A stretch of 64,000 nucleotides of DNA from Apus apus (Eukaryota > Chordata > Aves > Apodiformes > Apodidae). The stretch covers positions 133,233,132-133,297,131 of the forward strand of contig NC_067282.1 in the NCBI RefSeq assembly GCF_020740795.1, given 5' to 3'. This document shows positions 1 to 11,668 of the stretch, piece after piece (the stretch's first letter is position 1; each line of letters opens with the position of its first letter). A model generated the notes under the pieces. The model was not told the DNA's origin. It worked only from the letters and a program-made list of their open reading frames with translations, and did no database searches. A program made the translations under genes and the position numbers.

Positions 1-3000
1 TAACTAAAGTTTGTGGTATTCTGTGCTGTTTTGCCATTAGCTGCAGAAAGCAACTAATGTAACAAAACTTAGATAAGCCTCTTAATTGCACCATGCTACA
101 TTGGTTTTTGATGGTTTTGAGGCAATAGCTGGGAAAAAAAGGAACACATAAAACCCCAAAACCCTCCTTACCAAATGTATTACTAATCAGAAACTAGACC
201 AACTTCTTTGTCTTTCCAGTTCAAGCCTGGGTGTCAGCTTGCCCAGTTTTCTGCTAGCAGTGTGTTGCAATTTAATATTTAGAAACCTATACTTAGCTTC
301 ATGTGGCAAAACATCTCACTGTACTTGGATGGGAATTTATCCCAATAGCATCTAAGGTACAAGCAACTGCCTTGTCTTCAATTAGCCTCCTGGGCTTCAG
401 CAGAAGCCCTGTCCTTCAAAGGGCCCAGTACTGGACTGAGACCTCTTGCTCGCAAGAGCAAGCTGCTTGCTCACATGCCAAGCTGAGTCCCCATTTGCTG
501 GACATATTTGGGGCAGTTTGGAGGCCAGGCCCTTATCTTGGTAGTTGCTGCCTTGAGATATTCAAGGGGTCAGCAGAGGCTCTGCCTCTTCTCACAGCGT
601 TTGTGCAGGCAGCTTCAAGGAACCTGCAAGAGAAACTGGAAGCCCAGCAAGAAAAAAGTCATCAAGAGACACAAGAAACAAAGCAATAAGAGAAAAAGAA
701 GTAGGAGCTAGAAATACGGGGACGGGGAGGGAAAGGAGAACTGAAATTATGCAAGACAGGCATGGGGCCACTGCTGCTTCATTGCTGTGCCGGGAAAGGG
801 AGCACTGATGCGCCTACCACCCTGGGGATGCAGGGGAGCAAAGGTAAGACCTTTTGTGTGCCCCATAATTGTTTGAGTCCTTCTCCAAGTGCAAATCAGA
901 GCACTTTAGAGACTGGATTAAGCCGCACTGCACTTCTCAATGTCCCTGCTACACACAAAGTCAGGCTACAGAAAATCCCTTCAGCTAGCCAATGAGCCCA
1001 GGAACAGGCACTTCCCTTTGCTCTGGAAACCAGACCAAGCATTTATTTCATTTTGAAGTTTGTCTAGAAATAGAGAGAAAAATGTAAAGGCTATGCCACT
1101 CTTTCTTCATTATTTAATTATTAACTTTATGCAAACTCAAGTTCCTCCTTGAACAGATCTAGTGCCCTTCAGATCTGACACGGGCACTAGTTAAAACAGC
1201 ATAGCCTTCCCCACCATGAGTACTCTTTATAGAGCTAAAATAATTTGTGTAACATTCATATATATGCTCATTTTTCACTAATGTAAAAACCAATACAAAG
1301 TAGATACCTTATATATAGAAAACCTATATAAATTATAAAGTAATTATATTAAATAATTAGAAAATTCATTACGAAACAGAAAGAGGAATTATCAGCAACA
1401 GCATTAAAAACTTTTATAGCCCTATACACTGGGCTATTATACACTGAGAATAGCCCTATCCAAGGTGGCTGTACAGATAAAATTCAAATAAGAGTTCAAA
1501 GGTTCCTCTCCTAAACAAGGCCAAGTGCAGAACAAGAGCAGGAGGCAGGGTATTATTACAGTTTGCTAGCACGTAACATCAAATAAGCACTCACACATGA
1601 GATGCAGCTGTGCAGCTAAGCCTGCACCTTGCTCTGATGGGGAACCTCTGAGAAATGAAACAAATTATGTTGGTAAAAATGTGGTACAGGAGCTTCTTTA
1701 CTGAGACTTTTTTCAGCACTGACTTCTTGGCAAGAAATTTCACCCCGGCGTCTACAACCAGGCAAATGGAGAAGCATAAAAGAGAACAAGGGGTCACAGC
1801 TCATTCATGCCATTAGTTGCAGGTAGCAAGAAAAGGAGTTATCACCACATGCTGTCTAGCATTTATAAAGGAGGCTGCCAGTAGCGAGCTTGTTTTTCAA
1901 TTCATTTTAAAGTTTGAATCTTAATTAGTGAGTTAACGTCTCTTTAGATTTAGTTCTTCATACTATAATCCTGTTATTTTTCCACTACCCTCTATGATGT
2001 GGGCCAGAGATGAACCAGACCTTTTGCAGAAGCAGCACTTGCTTTGCACAAACTCTCTCTCCAAAATGAGCTTCTATAAAGAATGTTTTTTTAATGCAAG
2101 CATTGATTTTCTTTGACAAGTACTTGGAAGTGCTGCTAAAACCCAAATCTGCATATTATTTCCTAGGATGATTAAAAGAAACTTGGATGATCAGATTAGG
2201 GGAAGTAGCAGCACAGTCTTATTCTGACTACTTAAAAACTCTGGTCTAAATTATTAATATTCTGGAGCTTGCAGGCTCTGAGGGAACAGTGTTACCCTTT
2301 CCCTTTTCACTCTCCCCCAGACATTTTTTTCTTCCATTGCCAAATGTCACATCCATGTGCCATTTCCCAGAAAATGGAAACTGAACTGCCAACACTCACA
2401 GGTACTTTTAGCGGTATATAGTGGTACAACTGTCCATCCACTCCAAGAATTATCTTCCAGGATGGAGAAATTTGGCAAAAAACACAGACTTCTGTGAGTG
2501 GCAGGACCAACAATACCTGCTTTCCCATGGAGTCTCTGAGAGCCAATACTGGCTAAACTTGCACAAGTCCACAAAAATACCCCCAAAACGTGCTGCACTG
2601 TAACTCTACTCTGGGTCAATAGCAATGATGGTCAGTTGAAAGCTTGAGAAGTTTGTTTTCCGAGGCTGAGCGGACAGGATACAGAAATACAGAAATAAAA
2701 CCAGAGAAAAGAGATAAACTATCTAGGTGACTATTTGATCTTTGTTAGGGTGAAGTGTAGCCTGGAGGTTCAAGTATAGATGAAATAACTCTTGGAGGGC
2801 ATTGTCCAGCTATAGGCCTGTGTTTGGCACAACTGAAACTAGTGATGTTCTGGCTGTGACTTTGCTCAACAGTTGTTGTATTGGTGTTATTTATTAATAT
2901 ATAGTTGCATGTACAGCTGAAACCATGATGGTGGCTAACTCTCCAAGTCCTCTTGTCCCGTGCTCACCACAGATGCCAGTTAAGCTCAAACCTGGGTGCT

Positions 3001-3373
3001 ACGCTCAGGCTTTCCCCATCCCTCCTCTCCTCCTAACCCTGCTGGTGTGCCTCTCGTCCTTCCACTTCAGGTCCCCATAGAGCACAGACAAGATCTACCA
3101 CTGTTTCTTCCACAGGAAGGTTCATCTCCCTGCCTCACAGACAGCACTGGGATTTCCACCCAAAAAGCTCAAGGACCGTGACCAAGCAGATGCAATGTCA
3201 GTGCTGACACTGCTGTTCAGCTCAGTTCCCTGTCACATACTCTCTCACCAGTGCTAGCAAGCCCCAGGGAAGCACAGCTAGCTGAAGATGGCTCTGCAGC
3301 AAGAGGCAGTGTCTACCCTGAAAGGCTGAAGAGACAAAGCAGAAGGAGAAGTGAAAGAGCCCCTAAAAAGTGA
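1..3373. other. Gene-free segment
   Basis: This is unique, AT-leaning DNA with an especially AT-rich stretch at 1240-1400. A 128-codon plus-strand frame (303-689) has no splice context or family motif. I see nothing functional. Confidence 0.5.
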
Positions 3374-3625
3374 TCATAGAGTCATAGAATAATTTAGGTT
3401 GGAAAAAATCTTTAAGATCACCAAGACCAACCATAAACTGAGTCCACCACTAAACCATGTCCCTAAGCACCACATCTACATGTCTTTTAAATACCTCCAG
3501 GGATGGTGACTTCACCACTTCCCTGGGCAGCCTGTTCTGGTGCTTGACAACCCTTTCGGTACCAATCTAAACCTCCCCTGGCACAACTTGAGGCAGTTTC
3601 CTCTTGTCCTAACTAACAATCCTTG
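3374..3625 (-). mobile_element. CR1 LINE fragment, 3' end
   Basis: The plus-strand start TCATAGAGTCATAGAATAA is the reverse complement of the CR1 3' octamer repeat. It is followed by the typical block ending in CTGGGCAGCCTGTTC. This copy is 5'-truncated and moderately diverged; the boundary near 3625 is approximate. It shares its 3' type (CCTCCAGGGATGGTGACT) with the copies at 38332 and 44061. Confidence 0.9.
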
Positions 3626-5524
3626 GATTATTAGTCCAAGCTGTACAGGTCTGGTCTGATCTGGTGCTTCTCTCTCAATCAGCAGAGACAGAAATGGGGT
3701 TGCTTGCCTGGGACACCAGTTGTAAATAAAACACTTTATTTTTGAGGCAATGCTGGAGAAAGGTGCTAACAATAAAAGCACCACTTATCCCAGGTGTGGG
3801 TCTTTCCCTTCAGCTCTGTTCTCACATACAGAGGAGCAGACTAGGGCAGGTGATAGTGGAGACTCCTGTGCAAGAGTAAGCAAAGGCCAGGATTCCTGTC
3901 CCAGCTCTTCAAGCTAGATCTTCTCCTCTGGGTGGATCACCCTAACTTACTGATAGTTCTCATGGAGAAAAACAGGACCATCATGGGTCTCCAGGGTTCA
4001 CTAGCATGTAAGCAACACGCTTCACTGAAGAGCTATTTTGTATATATTGAGCCAGTCATTCCCATCAAGCCCTTAACGGAGAAGTATTGTCTGTACAAGA
4101 GAGGCTGAACCATTTTAATCTGTAGAGATGCTGTGGAAAGCTGGTTTTGCACACAAGCCCATCAGAAAGGCCTCCTCCATGTGGTACTGCAATACAGTTG
4201 CCTCTAGGATGGAAAGCAGGAACTTCCAAGCTGAAGGATTATGCGCCCCTTATTTAATCTTAACTAAATAGGATACGACATAATTAGTGAAGGCAGAGTT
4301 ACACTAGGATGCCAAGGAAAAATCCCTAGTGGCAACAGATTTTTCATGAGCACTGTTATGTCACAGATACAACACAAGCTATATAAAAAGGTCTAAGCCA
4401 ATCCATGTCTTTCAGAAGAGAAGTTGTCTTCTAGTCTGTGGCTTCCCGTATTCAAAGCTGAGAAGCTGCCAAAGACTCGGCCTCTAGAAAAGAAGTGATA
4501 CACTACTTGGTGCCATCAGAAATGGTAGGGCATGTATTTATAATCTCCAGAACACTAAATCAGTTGTCACTGTGCGGCAAACATCGGGGAGCAAAAACGG
4601 AATAACAAATCTGCCTACTGATGATTTTAGGGGAGCATTTAACATGCTGAGTCACCTCCACTATTTCCTTGCTTGGATTACAGTTTCTTCCAGTTGTAAA
4701 TGAAAGCATTTTACCAGCAAAAGGTGACCTATCTTGAAGTGGGCCAGCTTGTAACAACCAGATGGTGAGGATTTAAACCTACACAAACACAGTGGGGTAG
4801 TCCCAGATTTTAACTTCAGCCTTCCACAACTAGTGGTAGTGTGGTTGGCAGAAACAGAATTGGCTCTCCTTGGCTAGATACATCAATCTCTTAATTCAAA
4901 AGCATACCACCAACAACAGCAAAGCTTTATGGCACACCTGCAAAAGTTCCAGAGCAGTTCCTTCCCTTTTTTACACCACAGCTAAACCTGAAAGTATATT
5001 GCTTGGTACCTAAATTAATGATAATAAATACAGCCATTTAATCCATATACAACTATGATTCAGAGAGTCTTGTAGTGGATTACGGACAGCCAAACATTAT
5101 ACATGAGAAACCAAGTTCAGATAAGAAAAGGAGTTTTGATTACCTTCCAGCTCTATTGCAACAGCAACCCTGGGTGCCTGCTCCCAGTTCTTTCTCCTTC
5201 TCTTCCAGTGGCTATACTTGCCTTGCTAGACCCAGCCTTGCAAGCATAGCACCTCCCTTCTGAAAACTGAAGTTCACTTTTTTAATGTTCTCAGTCTTTC
5301 ATGAAAGCACGAGCTTTCCCTGGGGAGGGCACTGCACTTGCAGTTAACAAAAAGGTGCCCTGTGTACTTCCTCATGAGAACTATGTTGGAACGTGTCAGC
5401 TGGCTTATAAGAAGCAGAAAGGGTAGGGCCAGCCCCTCCTGCACGTGACTTCTCAGCAGCATGCTAAGAGAAGGAAAACACCCTGTAGAGCTCTGGGGCT
5501 CCTTGCCAAGTGCTAGATACCTAT

Positions 5525-5526
5525 AT

Positions 5527-5573
<47 letters not shown>

Positions 5574-5576
5574 TTT
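5525..5576. repeat. (ATTT)n microsatellite
   Basis: There are thirteen perfect tandem ATTT units followed by a T run. The purity suggests a young, length-variable locus. An overlapping frame reads a poly-Leu/Phe/Ile/Tyr peptide, which is an artefact. Confidence 0.97.
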
Positions 5577-5845
5577 TTCCTTCCAAACCCTCTTTTTCTT
5601 CATGGTACGGGTCAAATCAAAGCATCATTTTGCTACAGGAATGGGTTTTTTAAGTGTTTTGAAAAGATTATACCTCCTCTTCTATAAGCAACCATGGACT
5701 AGTCTATGTTTTACTATTTGTCATTGCGTTTTTTTTTCAAAAGAATGGTAATCATAATCAGATAAGATTGGCAAAATGCTCACAACAGTGACATGGTATT
5801 GCTCTTATAATTTGTGGAACAAAATTGTGATTTTGTTACCCATGT

Positions 5846-5864
5846 AACTAACCTTAAGTTAGTT
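5846..5864. repeat. Short perfect inverted repeat
   Basis: AACTAAC and GTTAGTT are separated by CTTAA, a 7-bp stem. It is probably a chance palindrome in AT-rich DNA. Confidence 0.6.
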
Positions 5865-8141
5865 CGGTCAAAAGCCATTTGAAGAGGGATTTTCACCATG
5901 CCAGTGATCTTCCATTTTTCCAATAAGCTTGTAGATGGAATTGCTAGCTGGGAGGGTCCTGATGCAGGTGAAACAGCCGAGGAGGGTGAACACTTCCCTT
6001 TATCTGTGGCAGAAACAAGTTTTAGGAGGGACAGAGGAGGTTTTGACAGGAAGGAGATCTGTTCTCAGGAACAGAAGTACTTGAGGCTGTGCCTTCATCT
6101 GAGACTGTTCTATGGAAAAGGTCTGTCTGGTGTCTTTCCTGTTAAGGGAGAAATTCACTGGTAGAAACAGAAATACAAGCAGAGCCAACTTTTGCATTTC
6201 GAGGGAACAGCAGCTTGGAGTTCACTTATAAGTTGCAGGCTTATAGGAACTTTTTTGTTCTTGTTCACTGAAGCTTTCCATTTCCTTCCTGCTTTCCTAG
6301 GGCCAACTGACCCGAGACCAATAATAGCAGATGGAAAGCCTGCATATTACAGATTATTAATGATCTGTCATTCCCCAGACTGCAAAAACTTCAATTTTCG
6401 TTTTCTTTTCAAACATATGCTGTGCCCCAGTGCAGAATATACTTTCTCCGATACTATGAGGGAGAAAAAGAAGTGGTATTGGAGTCACAGAAAAGGGAAG
6501 GTTGGCTTGCTGGAAGCATGAAAAAAGACCTAAACAACAATCTCTTTAAAAGTGCAATTTTGTGTTTCATAGCACCAGCCAGAAAGTGAGAGGACTCAGA
6601 AAAAAAAATATATACTAATGTCAACTCTACTCCATTTTATCTTGTCTACTCCTGTAGAAATGATTGCATGTTGTTCCATGCCATATCATGACAAAACAAG
6701 CAAAAATTGGCCATTTTCTCCTCGGCACTTGTGCTGACCTTATAACCAGAGCTGGATGTACAGGCATCCATAACTTATGAAATACACTGGCAAAGTAAAA
6801 CTTTGATTTGATTTGGCTTGATTTGGTTGAGGCAGCATCACTACCCATGGAGCAATGACCTCCTCCAACACACAGCTACTCAGCCAACCCACCACTTCCA
6901 ACAGTTTCTGTCTGCTGTTTTCCACCTCAGACCCTGAATATCCCTACGCCCTTGAGAGTAGCCATTCTGGTAATAATTTTAATCTGCTGAGGAATCAAAA
7001 TACCTGGATTCTTTTAAATCCCTGGTGGTATTTAGAAAAGAGTGTGGCCGTCTGCGTTTGCATCTTGTCAGTCCTGGCTGCACACAGGAAAAGCTGTAGC
7101 CAATTTTCTGCCTTGGCTGGAGCTCTGGGTTACCAAAATCTCTGGGACCTGACGTTTTTCCTTATGGAGCAATATTAGGAACAGGGATATTTCTAAGCAT
7201 GTTACAGGCAGCCTGGGCAGATGTGGGTGTAAGGGAAGGCTTGCTCTGACCAATACTCCTTTTTTGCATTTTGGTAGTAGCTTTTTCAAACAAACAGAAG
7301 TAGGAACAGTCCCAGAGAAGGCACAATGGATGTAAAAGGGAAACTCTCATAGATAATACCATACATTTTAAATACACTTTAATTATTTTTGCTTCATTGT
7401 GCTTCTCTGTTCTCCCCCCACTGCTTTGCCTGCCAAGGAAAATTTATTTCAGTACTCTTTCCTGAAAGTGGGTAGAAGAACAAACATTCTAAATGATGGC
7501 AGTACAATTCCCTGCTTTACAGGAGGTTCACATTTGGTTTATCTTTCAATTCTGTCCCTTCATGTTGTTTCTTAAATACAGAACTAAACTAGGTTCTCTA
7601 TCTTGCTTGTATTATGGATTTTGTATTATAGATTTTAATTTCCTGAAGAACCCTCATGTTATCTTCTTAGGTTTCTTACCTTTTCTGTTGCCGTATATCT
7701 TATCTAACTCCTCCAGCCTTTTTTTTTTTTTTAAAACTGTCCTACCTTTAGCTAAATAGGCCATACACTTGATGTTGACTCATGCAATTATCTAAAGGGG
7801 ATAAGCTGCTTTAAGGACTTTTTTTCATTTCCCACCTTGGGCAAATTTAGGTCAGCTATAAGCTAGTTTTAGTTTTGTTTCTTACCTTCCAGCCTAAAAT
7901 CCTTGCTATCCCAACCTTTGATTCGCATGGTCTGTAAAAGGACACACTTAAAAATTAAACCATTGTTTCCACTGACCTTAAAAGGTTTTATTTTTACTAT
8001 AAGTATTGAGCCAAAAGTGTAAGAAGATTCCCTTCAAAAACTGGGAAGAGCTTGTGATCTCTACTGAGAGAACTCATTGCTTCCAAGAGGGAAAAATAAA
8101 TCAAAGGGGAAAAAAATTATTTTAAGAGAAGGAAGGCTAGG

Positions 8142-8265
8142 GGTTGTTGTTTTGGTTTGGGTTGGATTTTTTTAAATTTTGTTTTGTTTTTTATTTGTTT
8201 TGTTTTGGTGGGGTTTTGTTTGTGTTTTTGTTGGGTTATTTTTTTGTTTTGTTTTGTTTTGTTTT
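8142..8265. repeat. T/G-rich (TTTTG)n low-complexity tract
   Basis: Imperfect GTTTT/GTTTG repeats occupy about 120 bp on the plus strand, with almost no A or C. The minus strand would be (CAAAA)n, perhaps from an old A-rich retrotransposon tail. Confidence 0.9.
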
Positions 8266-8748
8266 CCCACTAGAAACAACTTAAGCATTTGTCCATTCTG
8301 ATTGAAAAGTTCTACAGCAATTTCAGTATGTAATTAGTCCTTGCCCTGCAAGTCTGAAACAGCCGAGGAGAACGTGATCTGGTCATTCTACCTTAAGGAC
8401 CTTTCTCTGACTGCAAAATCTAGGAAGTGGCTCCTTGCACCAAGGAAGGGTAGGACAGAAAAAACCCCAAAGAGTTGTCAAACAAGGCAGACCAAGTACC
8501 CCAGCCATCAGCCACACTTGAGAAGTCCTGCTCTAGTGCCTGCAGAAGCTGGGCATGGTGAGGTCTGACTCCAGGTGGGTGAGCAGTGCCTCCGTGCATC
8601 ATCTGCTAACGAATACCTGCAACTTTTTGGATCTAAAAGGCCACTGCCATGCAGACTGTGGGCTTTCTGACTGCTCAAGCCTAGCTCATCAGAGGGATGG
8701 GATGCTTGCAGCAGCAGGGAACATCAGACCTGGCTTACAGGGTGGAAA

Positions 8749-9150
8749 TCATAGAATCCTAGAATGGTTTGGGTTGGAAAAGGCCTTAAAGATCATCTAG
8801 TTCCAACCACTCTATGTGGGCAGGGACATCTCCCACTACACCAGGCTGCTCGGAGCCCCATCCAAGCTGGCCTTGAACACTTCCAGGGAGGGGGAATCCA
8901 CAGCTCCTCTGGGCAACCTGTTCCAATGTCTCACCACCTCACAGTGAATAACTTCTTCCTACTATGTAATCTAAATCCACTCTCATCTTAAAACCACTCT
9001 CCCTCATCCCATCACTCCATGCCCTTATAAAACAGCCCCTCCCCAGCTTTCCTGCAGCCCCTCCAGGCACTGGCAGGCTGCTATCAGGTCTCCCCGGAGC
9101 CTTCTCCTCTCCCGGCTGAACAGCCCCAGCTCTCTCAGCCTGTCTGCAGG
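8749..9150 (-). mobile_element. CR1 LINE fragment, 3' end
   Basis: It begins with TCATAGAATCCTAGAATGG and runs through the characteristic GTTCCAACCACTCTA, CTGGCCTTGAACACTTCCAG and CTGGGCAACCTGTTCCA blocks to a truncated 5' end beside a CpG-richer patch. It belongs to a second 3' type, shared with the copies at 11083, 22918, 40824 and 42836. Confidence 0.93.
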
Positions 9151-9179
9151 GATTCCCAGGGTGACACCGCTGGAAAATA

Positions 9180-9660
9180 ATGCGACTGGCAGGGCGTGAA
9201 AGGCCCGTGGCTCTTTCGCCTGAGCTGGCCGAGGTGATGCTTCTGTGTTTGAAACCGACTCTGAGCTTTAGGGAAGGTGAAAGGACCAAAAGATGGGCCG
9301 TGCTTCGCTCCTGGCCTGCGTGGCGCTGCACAGCCAAAAGTGAAATGTGGGGAGGGAGACTGCACGGAACTGCCCTGGGGGCTGTAGCTGGTTTCCTTCG
9401 CTACCCTCACTCGTTTCAGTTAGATGGAAAATATTGGTTTTTTATTATTTCAAAGTAGCGCATGATGCAGCTTTTTTCCGGAAGTGTTTTGTCTTTCCCT
9501 ACCGCGTGTCGCCATCGAGCGCGGGGGAGGCCAGGGGAGGTGTGTGGTCAGGGGGGTTCTGCTGTCCTCCCCTCTCAACCCTTTGCCTTCCCCCAGCTCG
9601 TCCGTGGTGCTCGCCACTGGAGCCCAGGCCAGCTCTGAGGTGATGTGTGGGTGACGCTGG
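9180..9660. promoter_or_regulatory. CpG-enriched patch with an ETS motif
   Basis: Immediately right of a CR1 copy, CpG density rises over roughly 480 bp. Within it CCGGAAGTG (9478-9486) is a strong ETS/GABP-type site, 17 bp after a GCGCATGATGC stretch that partly resembles an NRF1 site, and before a CGCG cluster (9502-9523). GABP/NRF1 combinations are typical of housekeeping promoters. There is no recognisable exon beside it, so this could be a minor promoter or enhancer. Longer ORFs on both strands here reflect low stop-codon density. Confidence 0.3.
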
Positions 9661-11082
9661 ACCCGATGCCAGGGAAAAAGCCATGGTAGGAGGCCTTGCT
9701 GGGACCACATCCCTCCTGCTTTGTTCAGGGGTTGCATATCTGCTCCGGCCCTCACCCCTGGTCCTGCAGCTCTACCTGTGCCTGGCCACCAGATCTACAC
9801 CCTGACTGACCAGCTGGCTTTCCAATGCACCTGCCTCCTGGCTGCAGATGTCTCTGAGAATCACAGGACTCCTGGTTGCGCTCAGTTAGAATCACTGGAT
9901 CTCCTCTGTTCACTTTGCACAGGCATTGTGGGGCTGCCCTGTGCCCGTGAGGATGCTGCTCTGGGCTGCTTGCTGTCTCTCAGCTCCAGGCTCCCTTTCC
10001 CTATGAAGCAGCCTGCTCTGGTGGCTCTCAATGACTCCTTAGGCCTTCAGGTTGTGCAATGAGGCTGTCAGTGGAAAAGTAATTTTGCACTTTATTTATT
10101 TTGGTACCTTCAGTGGGGAAAATCCACACCCTTTTATTTTTTTTTTGTTATTTGTCACTTCTGGACCAGGTCCTAACCAGCAGCTCAGTGCAGCTCAGGT
10201 AAAGACACTTTTTCCAGTCTCCCATTATCCTGTTCTTAAACCAGTTGGGTTGAGGATGCCGTAGGCTGTGATCTGCTCTGAGTGCCAAGGATATGTTGCA
10301 GAGCCTGAGAGTCAGCATAGCATGAAAGAGCTTGAATATTGTCCTCTTTCCTCCCAGCCTTTTCAATAAGACAGTAACTAGAGTTTGCCTGAAAGCCACT
10401 GAGCCAAAAATCCCTTTAAGCAAGTTTTTCTTAATCCCTTTATACTCTATAAGAAAAAAAGAAAAAACAAACCACAAAACATTTGAGTTTCTGGATTAAT
10501 AATGAAATGTGAGATAGGCGTAGACTAAAAAATCATATACAGCCATCTCTGGAAACTATTTTCACACTTGAGTTATTGTTGGACTGGTAGCCTCTGGCAT
10601 CAACTGTACTGAATAAAGCCCAGTATCTAACAAAACCAAAGACTGTCTTAAAGCATTGAGTTAGTACAACCCAGCCACTAGTGTACTTGCTACAGCACAA
10701 TTGGCTGTACTCTTAAAAGCCCCAGAAACCTGCAGTGGAGCAGCTGTGCCCTGCGTGGAACTCAGGGCTTATTCCAAGTTTGGGCAAAGCCTTGGGCTGG
10801 GATGAAATTCAGCATGGAAAGGGCTGAATTTCACCCTATCAGCCTGCCTGGCAGTTGAGCAGCCTGCAGATCCTTCACCAAACAGGTGAATTTATGCACT
10901 CAGTAGTTTTTTGTAGTTCTGGCAAACTACATCACATCTGGGGATGTCTATGATGCACTACACTAGTGCTGCCACTATTCTCCCACCCACAGAAGAGTAT
11001 TTTCCTAATGTCACTAAGCTGTTCCAGGTCCTTGTGTTATCTGCAACTGTATATTCCTTTTGTGCATGCTTTTGTTCATTAT
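9661..11082. other. Gene-free segment
   Basis: Ordinary unique sequence follows the CpG-richer patch. A 113-codon frame (9721-10062) reads Cys/Leu-rich sequence without a recognised fold or splice sites. Confidence 0.5.
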
Positions 11083-11668
11083 TGTGGCCAGCAGGTCAAG
11101 GGAGGTGATTCTACCCCTCTGCTCTGCTCTTGTGAGACCCCACCTGGAGTGCTGTGTCCAGTTCTGGGGTCCCCAACATAAGAAGGACATGGAGCTGTTG
11201 GAGCAAGTCCAGAGGAGGGCCACAAAGATAGTTAAAGGGCTGGAGCACCTCTGCTATGAAAACAAGCTGAGAGAGTTTGGGATGTTCAGCCTGGAGAAGA
11301 GAAGGCTGTGGCATGACCTTAGAGTGGCCTTCCAGCACCTGAAGGGGCTGCAGGAAAGCTGGGGAGGGACTGTTTACCGGGATATGGAGTGATTGGACAA
11401 GGGTTAATGGCTTTAACTGGAAGAGGGGAGAATTAAGTTAGACATTACAAAGAAATTCTACACTATGAAGATGGTGAGACACTAGAACAAACAGGTTGCC
11501 CAGAGAAGTTGTGGATGTCCCATCCCTGGAAGTGTTCAAGATGTTGCATGGGGTTTTGAGCAACCTGGTCTAGTGAGAGGTGTCCCTGCCCGTGGCAGGG
11601 GGGCTGGAATTAGATTATCTTTAAGGTCCCTTCCAACCCAAACCATTCTGTGATTCATTCGGTGATTC
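11083..11668 (+). mobile_element. CR1 LINE fragment with ORF2 C-terminal remnant
   Basis: This 5'-truncated CR1 copy starts in the last part of ORF2. The frame from 11060 to 11392 reads the familiar CR1 block [20 protein letters not shown] and stays open to TGA. It then enters the 3' UTR and ends with octamer repeats (ATTCTGTGATTC) at 11668. Substitutions throughout show an inactive, fairly old copy. Confidence 0.93.

Larger units (their letters stand above)
3626..8141. other. Gene-free segment
   Basis: It holds the ATTT microsatellite and poly(T) runs. Frames up to about 109 codons on both strands lack motifs. I see nothing else in it. Confidence 0.5.
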
